Part shown: piece after piece, positions 34,060-45,219 of the stretch
Layout of the letters: each line of letters starts with the position of its first letter
Numbering within the stretch: position 1 is the first letter of the stretch
Assembly: GCF_000001735.4 (NCBI RefSeq)
Contig: NC_003075.7
Coordinates: forward strand, 7,813,001 to 7,877,000
DNA: 64,000 nucleotides
Direction: 5' to 3'
Source of the DNA: Arabidopsis thaliana
Lineage: Eukaryota; Streptophyta; Magnoliopsida; Brassicales; Brassicaceae
Program-made: the position numbers and the translations under genes
Notes under the pieces: model-generated
What the model was told of the DNA's origin: nothing
Databases searched by the model: none
What the model saw: only the letters and a program-made list of their open reading frames with translations

Positions 34060-34850
34060 TACAGCCATTGGATCAGGTGTATTCAATCTTGCGCACTCAA
34101 ACACCAAGACATTCCATATCTCGACCCCAAAGCCTTCAATGCACTCCAACAAAGAGATTCCTTTAAATCAATGAAGAACACGTCCTTTAGGAGCTTCTAC
34201 ATGGACCAGAGGCTTCTCTCACATGGAAATATCAAGAAGATTTCGAGATATAAGGAGTCAATCATATTTCCTTATTCGGCCAAGATTCAAGCAATTAAGC
34301 CTAACGGCTATAATATCTTGTGCATCTTTATTTTGTGCACTTTCTTTCTTCTTTTTGTGTTTTAGACCGTTAGAAAAAAGCCTATATAAGCCCGTCTTGT
34401 TCTATTGTAAAGATCACCTTTCAATCATCTAAGAAATATACAAGTTTGTTTTTATTCAAAGAGTGTCTTTGTTTAAAGTTTCTCTTTAAGTTTCATTTGT
34501 GAGATTCATTTGATTCAAAGAGTGTCTTTGTTTAAAGTTTCTCTTTAAGTTTCATTTGTGAGATTCATTTTATTCAAAGAGTGTCTTTGTTTAAAGTTTC
34601 TCTTTAAGTTTCATTTGTGAGATTATAGAATTAGGATTGTTTATGTGATTCAAACAAGTCTAGTTCTCCACGGATTGCGAGAGTCAATCAAGCCCACCGA
34701 TTGAGAGAGTCAATCAAGCTTTACCACCACCTCTATCTTCGTTTCCATCTTCCGCTAAAGCTTATTGATCAGTTTTTGATCACCGTTTGTTCATAAGATT
34801 GTGGAGTGATTCCTGATGCTATATCACCAGAAAACATCATACCTTACAAT
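34060..34850 (+). mobile_element. LTR-like segment followed by a primer-binding-like site
   Basis: A TATATAAG box (34382-34389) lies in a long non-coding tract that ends near TTACAATG, followed by TGGTATCATAAGG (34854-34866). The latter resembles the TGGTATCAGAG primer-binding site of plant LTR elements. I infer the 3' part of an LTR, with no internal coding sequence after it and no matching second LTR in the window. The left edge is not defined. The miR863 hairpin lies just upstream. Confidence 0.35.
34454..34624. repeat. 59-bp tandem repeat, almost 3 copies
   Basis: Unit ATTCAAAGAGTGTCTTTGTT... starts at 34454, 34513 and 34572 with only single-base differences. Spacing is exactly 59 bp. 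It lies within the LTR-like segment just after the TATA box. The copies are contiguous, with no spacers, so this is not CRISPR-like. Confidence 0.9.
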
Positions 34851-35300
34851 GTATGGTATCATAAGGTCTCAGGGAAAGATTACCCTAACGATTCAACCTA
34901 TCATATCCCTTATAGATATATTTTCATTCAGAGTGGCCTAGTAATGTATTTCTAATCATTATCAATTTTTGGTTGTAGCTGCTTTTATCTATGAACTTCT
35001 AACTCATAATTTATATGCTTATCGGTAGTGCATCATTGTGTTCATGTACTATATCAACTAGTAGTCACTGAAAAACTAAAATAGTCATACCATCGCAGCC
35101 CTAAAGTTATTTGCCGAAATTTCTCGTTTTATACTTTTTAGAGTAACGCTTAATTATATCGACATGGACTAGCCAAGGTGAACAAAACCGGTAGAAAAAC
35201 TATTGTAACTATCGACAAAGCGTGTCTCGAAACCACAATTAGAGTTGATCTTGAAACCTTGACAGATACCTACGAAGGAGCAAGTATTACGGATTCCATG

Positions 35301-35729
35301 GTCGATAACTTTTTTTGTTGTCAAACAACCTTGCATTAAACTAAAACCTTAAAGGAGGAGGGTTCATACAAACTGAAATTGAGATTACACAAAGGGACAT
35401 AGGATAAAAGCTCCATGAGTTTTCCAAAGATGTGCTAGACTTGAAGAAGCTTGCAAAGTTTGAAAATTCTGTTGAAGCCATATTGGATTCGTCCATGGAG
35501 GCGTACTCCGCGAAATCCTCAACCAGTGATTGGTCATAAACGGCACGAGCGAATGACGCATACTTGCCTTTGATAAAATGCTCCACAAGGGAGGCTGAGA
35601 CTTGGATAACACCCCTGAAACTGTATAATTGAACTTTAAAGAGCTTAGTAAACAAAGGGGGCAAAGATAGAAAGTTGGAGAAGCTTCGGTAACCACCGCT
35701 CCTCGGAGAGGGGATCACTGTCGATAACT
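35301..35729 (-). mobile_element. retroposed segment with 10-bp target duplication and poly(A)
   Basis: GTCGATAACT occurs at 35301-35310 and again at 35720-35729. A T run follows the first copy directly, so on the minus strand the insert (35719 to about 35311) ends in poly(A). This is the layout of a LINE-mediated insertion. The minus strand has two overlapping open stretches (125 and 103 codons) with no domain I recognise. The source could be a LINE tail or a retroposed transcript. It splits a short plus-strand frame (see findings). Confidence 0.6.
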
Positions 35730-36650
35730 ATGAACAGATTTTCTGCTGGAATCCCTAAAGTTTGGAATTCTGCATTAGTATTTACTATTTATTTAGCTTA
35801 CATTACATCTTAGAAAGTTAGCTGAAGAAGCTTTGTTGGAGTTTGGCTTAAAAGTGAAGGGTTGGGTCTTTCTAGCTAGCCCCATGAACAGTTTATCAAG
35901 CTTAGCTCAGCTGAGATTGCAGAAGCCGTGAAACTGTTGTAAGCGAGGTTCCTTGTGGTCGAGACAGCACAAATGCCTTGTTGGAGAAGAAAACGAAGAA
36001 AAAGAAATATATGGACTAACACAAACTCATTTTCTTGTTCAAGTATGGACTCTACTGTTATTTATCTTTCTGCATCCTTACCTTTCTATGATGTCTAATC
36101 GAAATGAACCATATCATAGTGCAATTCTATAGCTTTCCTGGTTAAACATATAATATTTATATTAACCCATTCATTATCTTCTACATGAAGAAGATATCTA
36201 GCCTAGAGACAAATCCGCACAACTTGCAATCTACCATTAGGAAAGTTGGCCACTAAGACTTGTGTTTGTTTTCTCTAAAGGTTAGGGTCACAACTTATCT
36301 ATCTTTTACCTCCTCACCTACTTCACAGTTGTCAAGAAGCAGATATCTTTTTGATAATCAAAATTATAACTTCCATGAAGGTTATTGATTTATATATGTT
36401 AGTCTATCACCTGAAAGGCTGAAAGATTGTAAATAAATGTATTTGTTTTATTTTGTCTTTGTCGTTGGTTCTTGAGAAATTAAAGAGGAATTGGTCTTTC
36501 CCTTCAATGGCTCCAATTTATATAAGTCTTTTTCTCCTTTTTTGCTTTTGTCTTTCTCTTTCAACTCCTATTGGTTTAATTCTCTGATGCTTTTAAGGGT
36601 TTAATGTTCAATTGGAACTTGTTGATCTTAAGATTATTGATGTTAAAGAA
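35730..36650. other. spacer, no gene seen
   Basis: No coding frame or RNA recognised. A TATATAAG (36519-36526) lies in a pyrimidine-rich stretch but no gene follows. Confidence 0.45.
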
Positions 36651-36659
36651 CTTTGACGT

Positions 36660-36958
36660 AGAGTTGTCATTTGGGTCTAAAAACCATGGGCAGCCCATGG
36701 TTTTTAATATTAAACTGAAGTATTTAACTTATGTTTAGTTTATGAAGTATTGAAGTTATGTCATTGTATCATTGTGTGAAACACTTAAGATTTAAGTATG
36801 GAGTTTTGAATAAATGTGTTCGTGATATCATGTATTATTTAGATCCATGAATTGTCTAATTTATTATAGTTTTTTTTGGGGTTGGTCCTATTTGGGCTTA
36901 ACCCAATAATGTCCAAAAAATGGGGCTATCCATTTGAACATGGACAGTCCATTTGACA
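36660..36958. mobile_element. possible MITE with imperfect inverted ends
   Basis: Left end TTGTCATTTGGGTCTAA and right end (reverse complement) ATGTCAAATGGACTG are similar. Both are followed inwards by ATGG...CCCAT and TTTTT motifs, including the perfect 12+3+12 hairpin AAAAACCATGGG/CCCATGGTTTTT at 36679-36705. A target duplication is not clear, so the class is uncertain. Confidence 0.3.
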
Positions 36959-37455
36959 TCCGTATTTTGACATACGTACGTTGCAAAAACAAGCCTTTTA
37001 GTGAGAACGTTTACAAAAGACCCTCTTATATAGGGAGGCGGTTTTTTTCTTACAATCGAATAAACCAAAATCACATAGATTGTTAATTTTGATTAAACCA
37101 GTTCTCAATTACTACAATAATTGAGTATTGTGGCTAACTGGCTATCGTTAACATATATAGAAAATTTTCGTACCTGTATGTGTATGTGGACAACTTTTCA
37201 AGTTAAATTTGTCTATAGCTGTAACTTCAAAAATAGTTAACGGACTTTTGTTGCTTAGTCTTAGTCAACTGAATTATGTGACCAAATATTTTTTAGTAAT
37301 TTGCTTACCTTATAGCTATGGATATACCGTTGCTAATCTATTGGCAATCTGTTATGGATGGCTAAAAATCATGTCATCTTGATTAACGAGATGGCACTTA
37401 ACCACAAAATTTTCTATCACCAACAATTGTTTTTTCTATTTTAACCACGGCAAAT

Positions 37456-37481
37456 CTCCCCAAGTAGGATTCGAACCTACG
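37456..37481 (-). pseudogene. organellar tRNA-Asn (trnN) 3'-end fragment
   Basis: On the minus strand 26 bp read CGTAGGTTCGAATCCTAC followed by TTGGGGAG. This is the T arm plus 3' acceptor strand of plastid/mitochondrial trnN-GUU as I remember it, unlike the nuclear tRNA-Asn. The D and anticodon arms are absent, so it is not a functional tRNA. It is probably a piece of organelle DNA in the nucleus. Confidence 0.55.
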
Positions 37482-38020
37482 TTGTCCAGAAAGACTCAAA
37501 GAGGATTCTAGAATAGAAATATGTTGTATATCATTTTGTAATGATGTTTACATATTTGTTTTGGAGATGGATAATAAAATTGCAAAAAAAAATAAAATAA
37601 AAAAATGACAATCTAAAAAGCATTTTTTTTTTGGCGGAAGACCGTTAAAATATAAGAATAAAGATTGTTAGTGTACGTAAATGTAATACTATTAGTTTAG
37701 TATAGAGAAAGGCAATTGTACTTGTACAACAAAATTGCGAAAGTTTCAAAATCTTAGCTTTGCATTTGCATGTAGGCAGATTTTGTATATATACGTGACG
37801 AAATTTAAAATCAACCATTTGAGTGATTGGTTTATTTTTCTTTTCTATAAGACATAATTGATTCTTTATCTATAAGCGATAACTCACTTTGGAAGCAAAA
37901 GATTCTAATAGTAGAACGTTGAATTTCTATTTTTTCTAATTTAAAAAAGAGAATTAGAATATTATTTCTACTTCTCGTCATTCACAGGTGATTTTATTCC
38001 ACCCTTATGTAAGCATTTTT

Positions 38021-38073
38021 AGGTCAACTTCTGTATTTGCTCAAAAAAAAAAAAAAAAAAAAGGTCAACTTCT
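38021..38073 (+). mobile_element. ultra-short retroposed insertion: 10 nt plus poly(A) between 12-bp repeats
   Basis: AGGTCAACTTCT is at 38021-38032 and 38062-38073. Between them are GTATTTGCTC and about 19 A. A 10-nt body, poly(A) tail and perfect 12-bp target duplication point to a target-primed reverse transcription event aborted almost immediately. Confidence 0.75.
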
Positions 38074-40683
38074 TTTACGTTGATTTTATTGGCTACCTTT
38101 TTTTTGTCTTATCTATTCTTTCTTTCTAGTTTTCTTATATTTCACTGAAATAAAACGTAGATTGATCTGATAAATGGTAAGATCATTAAATAACAATTTG
38201 TTGAATCTTTTGGGTTCATAAGGAATTTTAAGATTTTGTCTCGTACGTTATAGGGATTCTTCAATCTTCCACCGGCATTTGTATTAACTCGTGATTTTAA
38301 AGAAAAATCCTTTTCGGTGGTTAATTAGTTTGGTGTATCGATTGAGATACCAATATTGTATTTCATTTTAAATTGGTTATTCGTGTAAATATTTTGGCAT
38401 ATATTTAGCGTATGACTCATTCATCTTAAATGTTAAAATATTTTTCTATTAAATTCAAAAACTTAAAAAAAAAAAAGTGTTTACAAATTTTGCTCCTTTT
38501 TGGTCACAATGAACCAATTAACCTAATCATAAATTTGTCTGTAGTTAAACTAATTATGTAAGTTAGACAATGTTATCTAAATATAACCAACATCCACACT
38601 TGATCCTTCCAATATCAATCCTAATTTTTTTTTTAAAAAAGCTTGAAAGGTTTTTGATCCTCATTTTGATATCATCGTCTCTTCATAGTTGAAGCTTTGC
38701 TTCACACCCAAATAAAATCAACAATTAATTAAGTAGATGGCCATTGTGAACGTTTCCGTTCTCCCTCTCCAAATCTCATAAATTTGTATTTGCCAAGCAA
38801 TTAAAAGTCGCTTATGGATTTTGTCCCAAAACGGTACTGAGAGAAGGTAGAACTTATATATGTAAAATTACGTCTCAGGAGAATGAGCATTCGAAAAACA
38901 AGTGGTTACGGGTTTCATGAGAATATATATGCATTCGAAAAATCCTAATCTATGATCCAAACTCTAAAAATAAAATTCGCTAATATTTACAAAGAGCTAA
39001 AGCTAAATAAAGTGAATAAACATATTAACAGAGTTATTATATATAATTTAAAAATATTATATATATGTATATATATAACAAGGAGACAGCTCAAAACGGA
39101 TGGATTTTAAAAAAAAACAATTACAACTAACACATAACAGCAGTATTAGTATGAATAATCAAACTACAAAATGACGACTCCACAATTATGCCAAGAAAAT
39201 AAAACTCTAAGTTAATTTATACAATATGCTGTTAGAAATAAAGATATCCTCGTCAACTCGTACTTCGATGATCGAAGAAGTTATCATTTTCAAGAGGATT
39301 TATATCATGATTATTTGATTGCATATTAGATTCAATTCTTTAGGCAATTTGGTATATTTAATTTTCTTCTGAAAATTAGCCTTTTCGTGTTAAACAAACA
39401 AACAGTGTTCATAGAAATAGTTAAAATGATAAAAAAAATGTTTTTAAAAGCACATCAAAATACAGACCACAGAAAGAAAGAAAAAAAATTGGGTTGTTGA
39501 TTTTTCTTGTGTTATTCCAAATTAAAAAAGAAAACTAAATTATAAGTTATGAACAATTTTTTTTCCTTTCTAGCTAGCAAGGCGGTCTAGGATCTAAAAC
39601 TTTATTTTTATGTGGTAATCCATGATGTCACACAATTTCAAAATAATTTTCCATGATTTAGTGTCTGATCTTGACATTAAGTTTACTTTTCTTAAAATAA
39701 AGTACAATATTTATAAGTCAAATCATAAAATTTATTGTTTTAAAGATTATATATTTATTTTGTTCATCAGTTATATATATAAAACGTAACTTGGAGTTTC
39801 GGAGTTGGTATTTCACAACAAAACAATTCCAAATCTATATCAAGAGTTTATGTTTTTCTTTTTAAAACGAAACTAGATTTTAACTAATATATATTAAAAC
39901 TTGCAAATTTTATTTTAACTTGGACGATTTATTTTTAAAAGTAATATATATTAAAACTTGTAAATTTTATTTTTACAAAATATTTATATTTTACAGTTTA
40001 TAATTGTTATTAAATACTGAATTCATGAGACAATTGTTAAAAAAACTGAAGTTTTGACCCCTATTAAAATAGCATATTAATAATATTTTAAAATTTTATA
40101 AATATTGATTCAAATACATCCACCATATAACCCAATTCCAAAATAAAACACGTTCTGTAATTTCTTTACCCGGCCCATGATTGTTTTTTAAAGTAGTAAT
40201 TTTTAAAATTTTAGAATTATTTTTTATATATAAAAGTTTTGCAAATTGTATCATTCTCTAATACATTTATATTTTATAGTTTAAATTAAATTAATTAAAA
40301 TTTAGATATCAAATCTTATAAGTTGATTTTGATTGGCTATTATTTTTGGAAATTAATAATGTATTTCGTTTTTTAATTAATTTAATTAATTAAATTAGTA
40401 TTTGACTTTTTAATCCTTAAAGAGATAAATTAATTTACTCTTTAAAATTTTATTTCTAATGGCATACCTATGTAATTACTTACAAAAATTAAGGTTACAT
40501 TTAAAATGTACTTCCCAAATAATATAGTAGGATTCATGTCTTAAATCATTAGTAAAAATAAATAGTTGAAATCAAAACCAATAGGAATATTATTTGGGAC
40601 GAACTTTTAATCTACTAACGAGTTTAATTTATTTTTCGTAGAAATGTCAATTCGGTTACCTGGAGATGACCCAAATCATTCCT
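38074..40683. other. 2.6-kb very AT-rich repeat-like spacer
   Basis: No gene. TAATATATATTAAAACTTG occurs twice (about 39885 and 39943), each followed by AAATTTTATTTT. This resembles dispersed AT-rich repeats, but I cannot name the family. Confidence 0.5.
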
Positions 40684-41022
40684 TGTTGGAAATTTTTGGC
40701 GTGAATATATCTTTTAGAAGCTTCTCCGAATGTTGAATAGTTTTCATATCTCATTAGTTTTGTAGTTATGTTACTCTTCCATAATCTCGAATATTGTATA
40801 GATGAGATCTTAGGGCTGTATATATAAGTTTGATGATTAACAATGAAAGCAAACCTTTGTGGTATAACTTTAGTATGGTATAAGAGCCATAAGACAACTC
40901 AAAAACCCGGCCCTATATCTCGAGAATTCAATATCTACTATGTGAGAACTGAAAACAAGAGTTGAAAACCAAAGCCGTGGAAGCAACGCTATCACTATAG
41001 TTTAATGCAACTGAAGGGGGAG
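40684..41022 (+). mobile_element. gutted Copia element: LTR, primer-binding site and polypurine tract only
   Basis: TGTTGGAAATTTTTGGCG at 40684 starts a roughly 190-bp LTR-like segment with a TATATA stretch near 40820. It is followed by TGGTATAAGAGCC (40876-40888), one base from the usual initiator-Met primer site. Only about 125 bp later comes the polypurine tract GAAGGGGGAG (41013-41022). gag-pol and the 3' LTR are missing. Confidence 0.6.
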
Positions 41023-43466
41023 AATTATGAGAGTAAATTATACTATTTAAATTCTTGCTACATTATAACTTTGAAATAATAGTACTAGTTTGCTAATGAT
41101 CATCAATCGAAACAAAAAGTTTAGGGAAAAAAAGTTGTGTATCCACATAAACTAACTAATGTTTTGAAAAAAACATTAGTATAATTGTTGGAAGTGATTT
41201 GGCACCTCTTCATCATTAAGTAACACGTAACAACAATACCACGGTCATAGTAAATAGTTAACATAGACTTATGAAAAGAGTGATTTCTTAATCAACGCTT
41301 GCAAGTAACCTGAGTCAATCCTAGAAAAAAAGTTTACCAGACCACCTAGTCTCTCTAGCGTTGACTTTTGTAGCACTTCAAAGTTTTACCATCATTCGAA
41401 TAATCCAAACATTACAAAATTGGTATATAATCTTGGTTTTCAGTTAGAAGTGTATGATTTGTCAAACCGGTAAAAAAATTCAGAGAAAAGATATTTACCC
41501 GAGTGACCTAAATGAAGTGAACAGGTCAACCTGACCTGGAATATTCTTAACCACCAGCTTATATAGATCACATATGAAAAATATAAAGTGTGTAGATAGA
41601 TGCTTTTAAAACTTTCGATAAAGGCCCGTCAACAATTGATAATAAGTTTTCGTGTGAACTAAAACTCAAAAGTATTAAAAAGAATATACCAGTGGGTCTT
41701 ATTATGCTCGATTATATAATTTTTCTTGCGTGTTATTATCATTTTTTCATGAATCCTAATTATTTATTTGGAAAAGTCCAAACCCGGAGATGCAGATTCC
41801 CTGGTCAATATTTGCTTACTAACTACAAATGTCGGAATCAACTTTAGTTCATTTTGGTTCTTATTGCGTCTGTTTTATAATAATCAGGTGTAGTTAAAGC
41901 AACTTTTTTTTGGGGCAAATTAAAGTAACTTTCTAATAGTATATATATAGAGAATATTAATACCCAATATTTATATACAGAAAATAACATGTTTAAATCA
42001 GCTTCTTCTAAATTTTAAAGTAATCAGTTTCATGAATTTGTAAAAAAAATTCTGCAGTATCATTAACTAGATGTCTGATTAAATATAGTAAAACATGTGT
42101 ACGAATTATTTAGTTTGTATGGAGAAATATTTTTGGTCAAGCGATTAAAGTTCCATTTTTTGTGGATTTTTTTTCGCTAGAATTTAATTACGAATATTTG
42201 TTTTGTAGAGTTAACAACCTAAGAATCGAGATATATCTCGACATCGATGATATAAAGAAAAAAAAAGGTATAGTATATATTTTTAAAAACATACACTTAT
42301 TGTTTTTAGTGATGATACTGGTAAAACACTTTCATGCAATATTATTGAAATACCACTTCAAAGACTAATTTTCGGTATCGATAGAGTTTTAGTTCGTCGA
42401 CGTCGAGAAATTTTATATCCTCTTCGATTTCTTTACAGTTTTTATCGATTTTTTTTGTATATACTTCTAATTTTCTTCTCTCTATATGACTTTTCTCTCA
42501 ATTTCTTCTTTTTCATATCTACTTTTTAAGATATTTTAAAGAGTCGTGAAAGAGCATCCCTTCAATATGCTCATGCCATTGGTATTGAATTCACCAAAAG
42601 AGAAGCCTCTCATCAAATAAGTTCTTCAATCCCGAAACTTGAGCTTAGTCTCCAAATCCTTTGAGTTAAGATGTCTTATGACCCTCGTCATTTATAAATT
42701 AAACTCAATAAAATTGATGTCTACACTTTGATCGGATTGAACAAGAACATTGTCATGTTCACTTGCAATATTCACATAAGCCTTTATCGGATTCAGTTGT
42801 CCGCAAATATTTTGATATTTACTCGATGAAAGATCTGCTATAAGGGTGAATAAATTTGTAATTCAAGCCCCATCACAAATCGCGGTAGATCAACTGCATC
42901 TAGCTTGGAAATCAAGAGTACTATATGCTCGTTGACGCCTTCATCAAGACCAAAAGTAAACTGTACATTGTTGCCTCTATTCCCCAATCTTGGAATCTAA
43001 ATATCTCTTGATCAATTTTTTATGCTTGGTTCTATCATATAGTTACTTTTTAACTTGATGAATTTCCAAACATGTTTTAGGAAAACTACTTTGTGAAAAT
43101 TTTATATTATATAAATAGAAAAGATAATTTAACGGAAAAGAAACATTAACTTTATAGCATGTGGTATGTGGATATTATGCTCACTCTCAATTAGTCAATT
43201 AAGATATACCAACAACAACCTGGTTGAGATATCACAGAAATTATCAATTAATATCTTATAAATGAATTCGAAATATGCTAAATGCAAACATAGTTTTGTA
43301 AGTACGTAATTTATAATATATTAATACTCAAATCTAAGACTTACTTTTGAAAACAAAAGAATATCTTGTCAAATTGACACTTTTTAATGTTCAAAAGAGA
43401 TAGTAAGAAATTTCGCCTAACCAAGAAAACAATAAAAACAAGGAATTTCAGTCTCAATACTATATA
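41023..43466. other. 2.4-kb AT-rich spacer, no gene seen
   Basis: The 68-codon plus-strand frame at 42162-42368 is low-complexity and has no signature. Nothing else was recognised. Confidence 0.5.
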
Positions 43467-43689
43467 TATTTTTCTGTTATTCACTTATATATTTGGATGT
43501 GATAGAATACTTTTTTAAGAACACACATATCTTATCTTCACCGATATATTAGCTGATACATTTTTTACATTCCTTTTTATTATTATTATTCTTATTTATT
43601 TTCTATTCACATGTACTTACAAACAAAAACTTAAAGACTTTGCAATTTGCGTTACGAATATTTTTCGTCAGGCTGTAATTTGAAAAGTC
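43467..43689. repeat. copy A of a duplicated AMT1;1 upstream segment
   Basis: About 220 bp closely match 44915-45121 in the same orientation. Shared text includes TTTTTCTGTTATTCACTTAT, GGATGTGATAGAATA, ATCTTATCTTCACCGATATA, CTTAAAGACTTTG and GCGTTACGAATATTTTTCG. Copy A lies beyond the 3' end of the small membrane-protein gene and has no TATA or gene after it. Confidence 0.9.
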
Positions 43690-43986
43690 TTCTAGATGAT
43701 TTCAAGTCTCTGCTTAATGTGCCAACTAGGCTCTATGTCACTACTTTGTGTTGTCTCTAATTCTCATTCTTCTTGACAAGACCAAACATATCACTAATGA
43801 TGAAGAGATGACTAATATTTGTTTATACATTTGCTTGTAATGAAGACATGTAGTATAGCAAAGCACCATATAATATAGTGATAGCATTCTATTAATTTGT
43901 TCTTTTTTACAGCCGAAGAAGAAGAGTATAAGAAACATGTTTAAGATTCAGCCTTAAACAAGTGAAGAAAAAACAAAAAGAAAGGC

Positions 43987-44874
43987 TCAACGAATGGGAA
44001 CTTTGATCCAACCATTGGCAAAAGCAATGGCTAAGATGACGAATGGAGTTGACATACCGAATATGATAATGTAAGGAAGAGGCGTCTTCATCGGATTCTC
44101 TCCTTCTCTTTCTCCAACGCTTTGCCAATACCTACAAAATTCCAATGCAATCCTCATCCATAACCATTTCTTCAATCACAATTGCATGTTTATGAAAAAT
44201 GAACATGCAAGAATTTAAGTTCTTTTTCTATTTTAAAAGAGTTTAGTTCTTTTGACTAAACTACAACCCAAATATTTTTATTCTTTTGCTAACACGGATT
44301 TGAGTCTGGATATTGATACAATACTAACACAATGTCACAAACCACCAGTCTACATGTCATTGACACATACAAAAAAAAAAACTACTTAAATTCTGCAATG
44401 GAGACTAAAATTTTTGTATTAAATTGGTAACCTACATATCGTTTTGTAATTTTCCATGTTTTCATCAATTTCCTAGGTTTGTTTTTCTGTGATTTTGCAA
44501 AATTACATTACCATTCTATGAGTTTCTGTTATTTTCTACAATCTCATGATGAAAATTGAGAATTAAGATTAACTTACTGTTCAGGTTCTTCCTCTTTGGT
44601 TATAAACTTTTTCTTATCTTTAGGCTTCACTTCTCCATCTCCTCCACCTTATGCAATAACCAAAGATTAACAAAATTTACATCTACAAACAAATAAAAGA
44701 TATAAGAGTACCTAATTTGGCATGAAGCTTGAATTCTGGGAATCCTAATGGTGATGGTGGACAAAAGAATTGAGGTAAAGCAAGCAATGATGAATATGAA
44801 GAAGATGATGAAGTTGAGGAATCACTAGCCCTGTGGCTAAACGAAGAAGAAGAAATTCGAAATTTCGCTGCCAT
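43987..44874 (-). CDS. small plastid-type single-pass membrane protein, 125 aa, 3 exons
   Basis: Exons 44712-44874, 44578-44647 and 43987-44131 splice in frame to 125 codons. The ATG is at 44874. The N-terminus is Ser-rich and basic without acidic residues for about 16 residues (MAAKFRISSSSFSHRASDSS), typical of a chloroplast transit peptide. A charged middle (GEVKPKDKKKFITKEEEPEQ) is followed by one hydrophobic helix near the C-terminus (YIIIFGMSTPFVILAIAFANGW). I recognise no domain. From memory this is AT4G13500, annotated only as a transmembrane protein. It is divergent from AMT1;1 with 345 bp between the two ATGs, so they may share a promoter region. Plastid location is inference. Confidence 0.85.
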
Positions 44875-44914
44875 TTCCAACAACTATATGGATGTGATAG
44901 AATATTTTTACATT

Positions 44915-45121
44915 TTATTTTTCTGTTATTCACTTATACATTTGGATGTGATAGAATATTTTTTTCTGAACACACAGATCTTATCTTCACCGATATATTA
45001 GCTGAAGCCTGATACATTTACATTCCTTATTTATTTTTTATTCACATGTATGTACTAATAAACAAAACTTAAAGACTTTGTATTATGCGTTACGAATATT
45101 TTTCGTCAGGATTGAAAAGTC
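44915..45121. repeat. copy B of the duplicated segment, in the AMT1;1 promoter
   Basis: The direct-repeat partner of 43467-43689, ending about 100 bp before the AMT1;1 ATG. A short third piece (TATGGATGTGATAGAATATT, 44887-44906) repeats its beginning. The copies differ by small indels and substitutions. Confidence 0.9.
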
Positions 45122-45148
45122 AACCCTAGGCCTTTAGCTTCCTTCTTT

Positions 45149-45156
45149 TATATAAA
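45149..45156 (+). promoter_or_regulatory. TATA box of AMT1;1
   Basis: TATATAAA lies 71 bp before the ATG, and the short leader between is rich in CTCT, as in many highly expressed plant genes. Confidence 0.7.
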
Positions 45157-45219
45157 CAGAGAAACAAAACACTTTCTTTCTCAGCCTCTCTGTTTCATCT
45201 TCTTCTCTAAACTCTCAAC

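Noticed and set aside
34454-34624. CRISPR-like array
   Set aside because: The 59-bp units are contiguous with no unique spacers, and the genome is a plant's.
37456-37481. Functional tRNA-Asn gene
   Set aside because: Only the T arm and the 3' acceptor strand are present. D and anticodon arms are missing.
42162-42368. 68-codon hydrophobic ORF
   Set aside because: Low-complexity AT-rich frame, no family or conserved feature.
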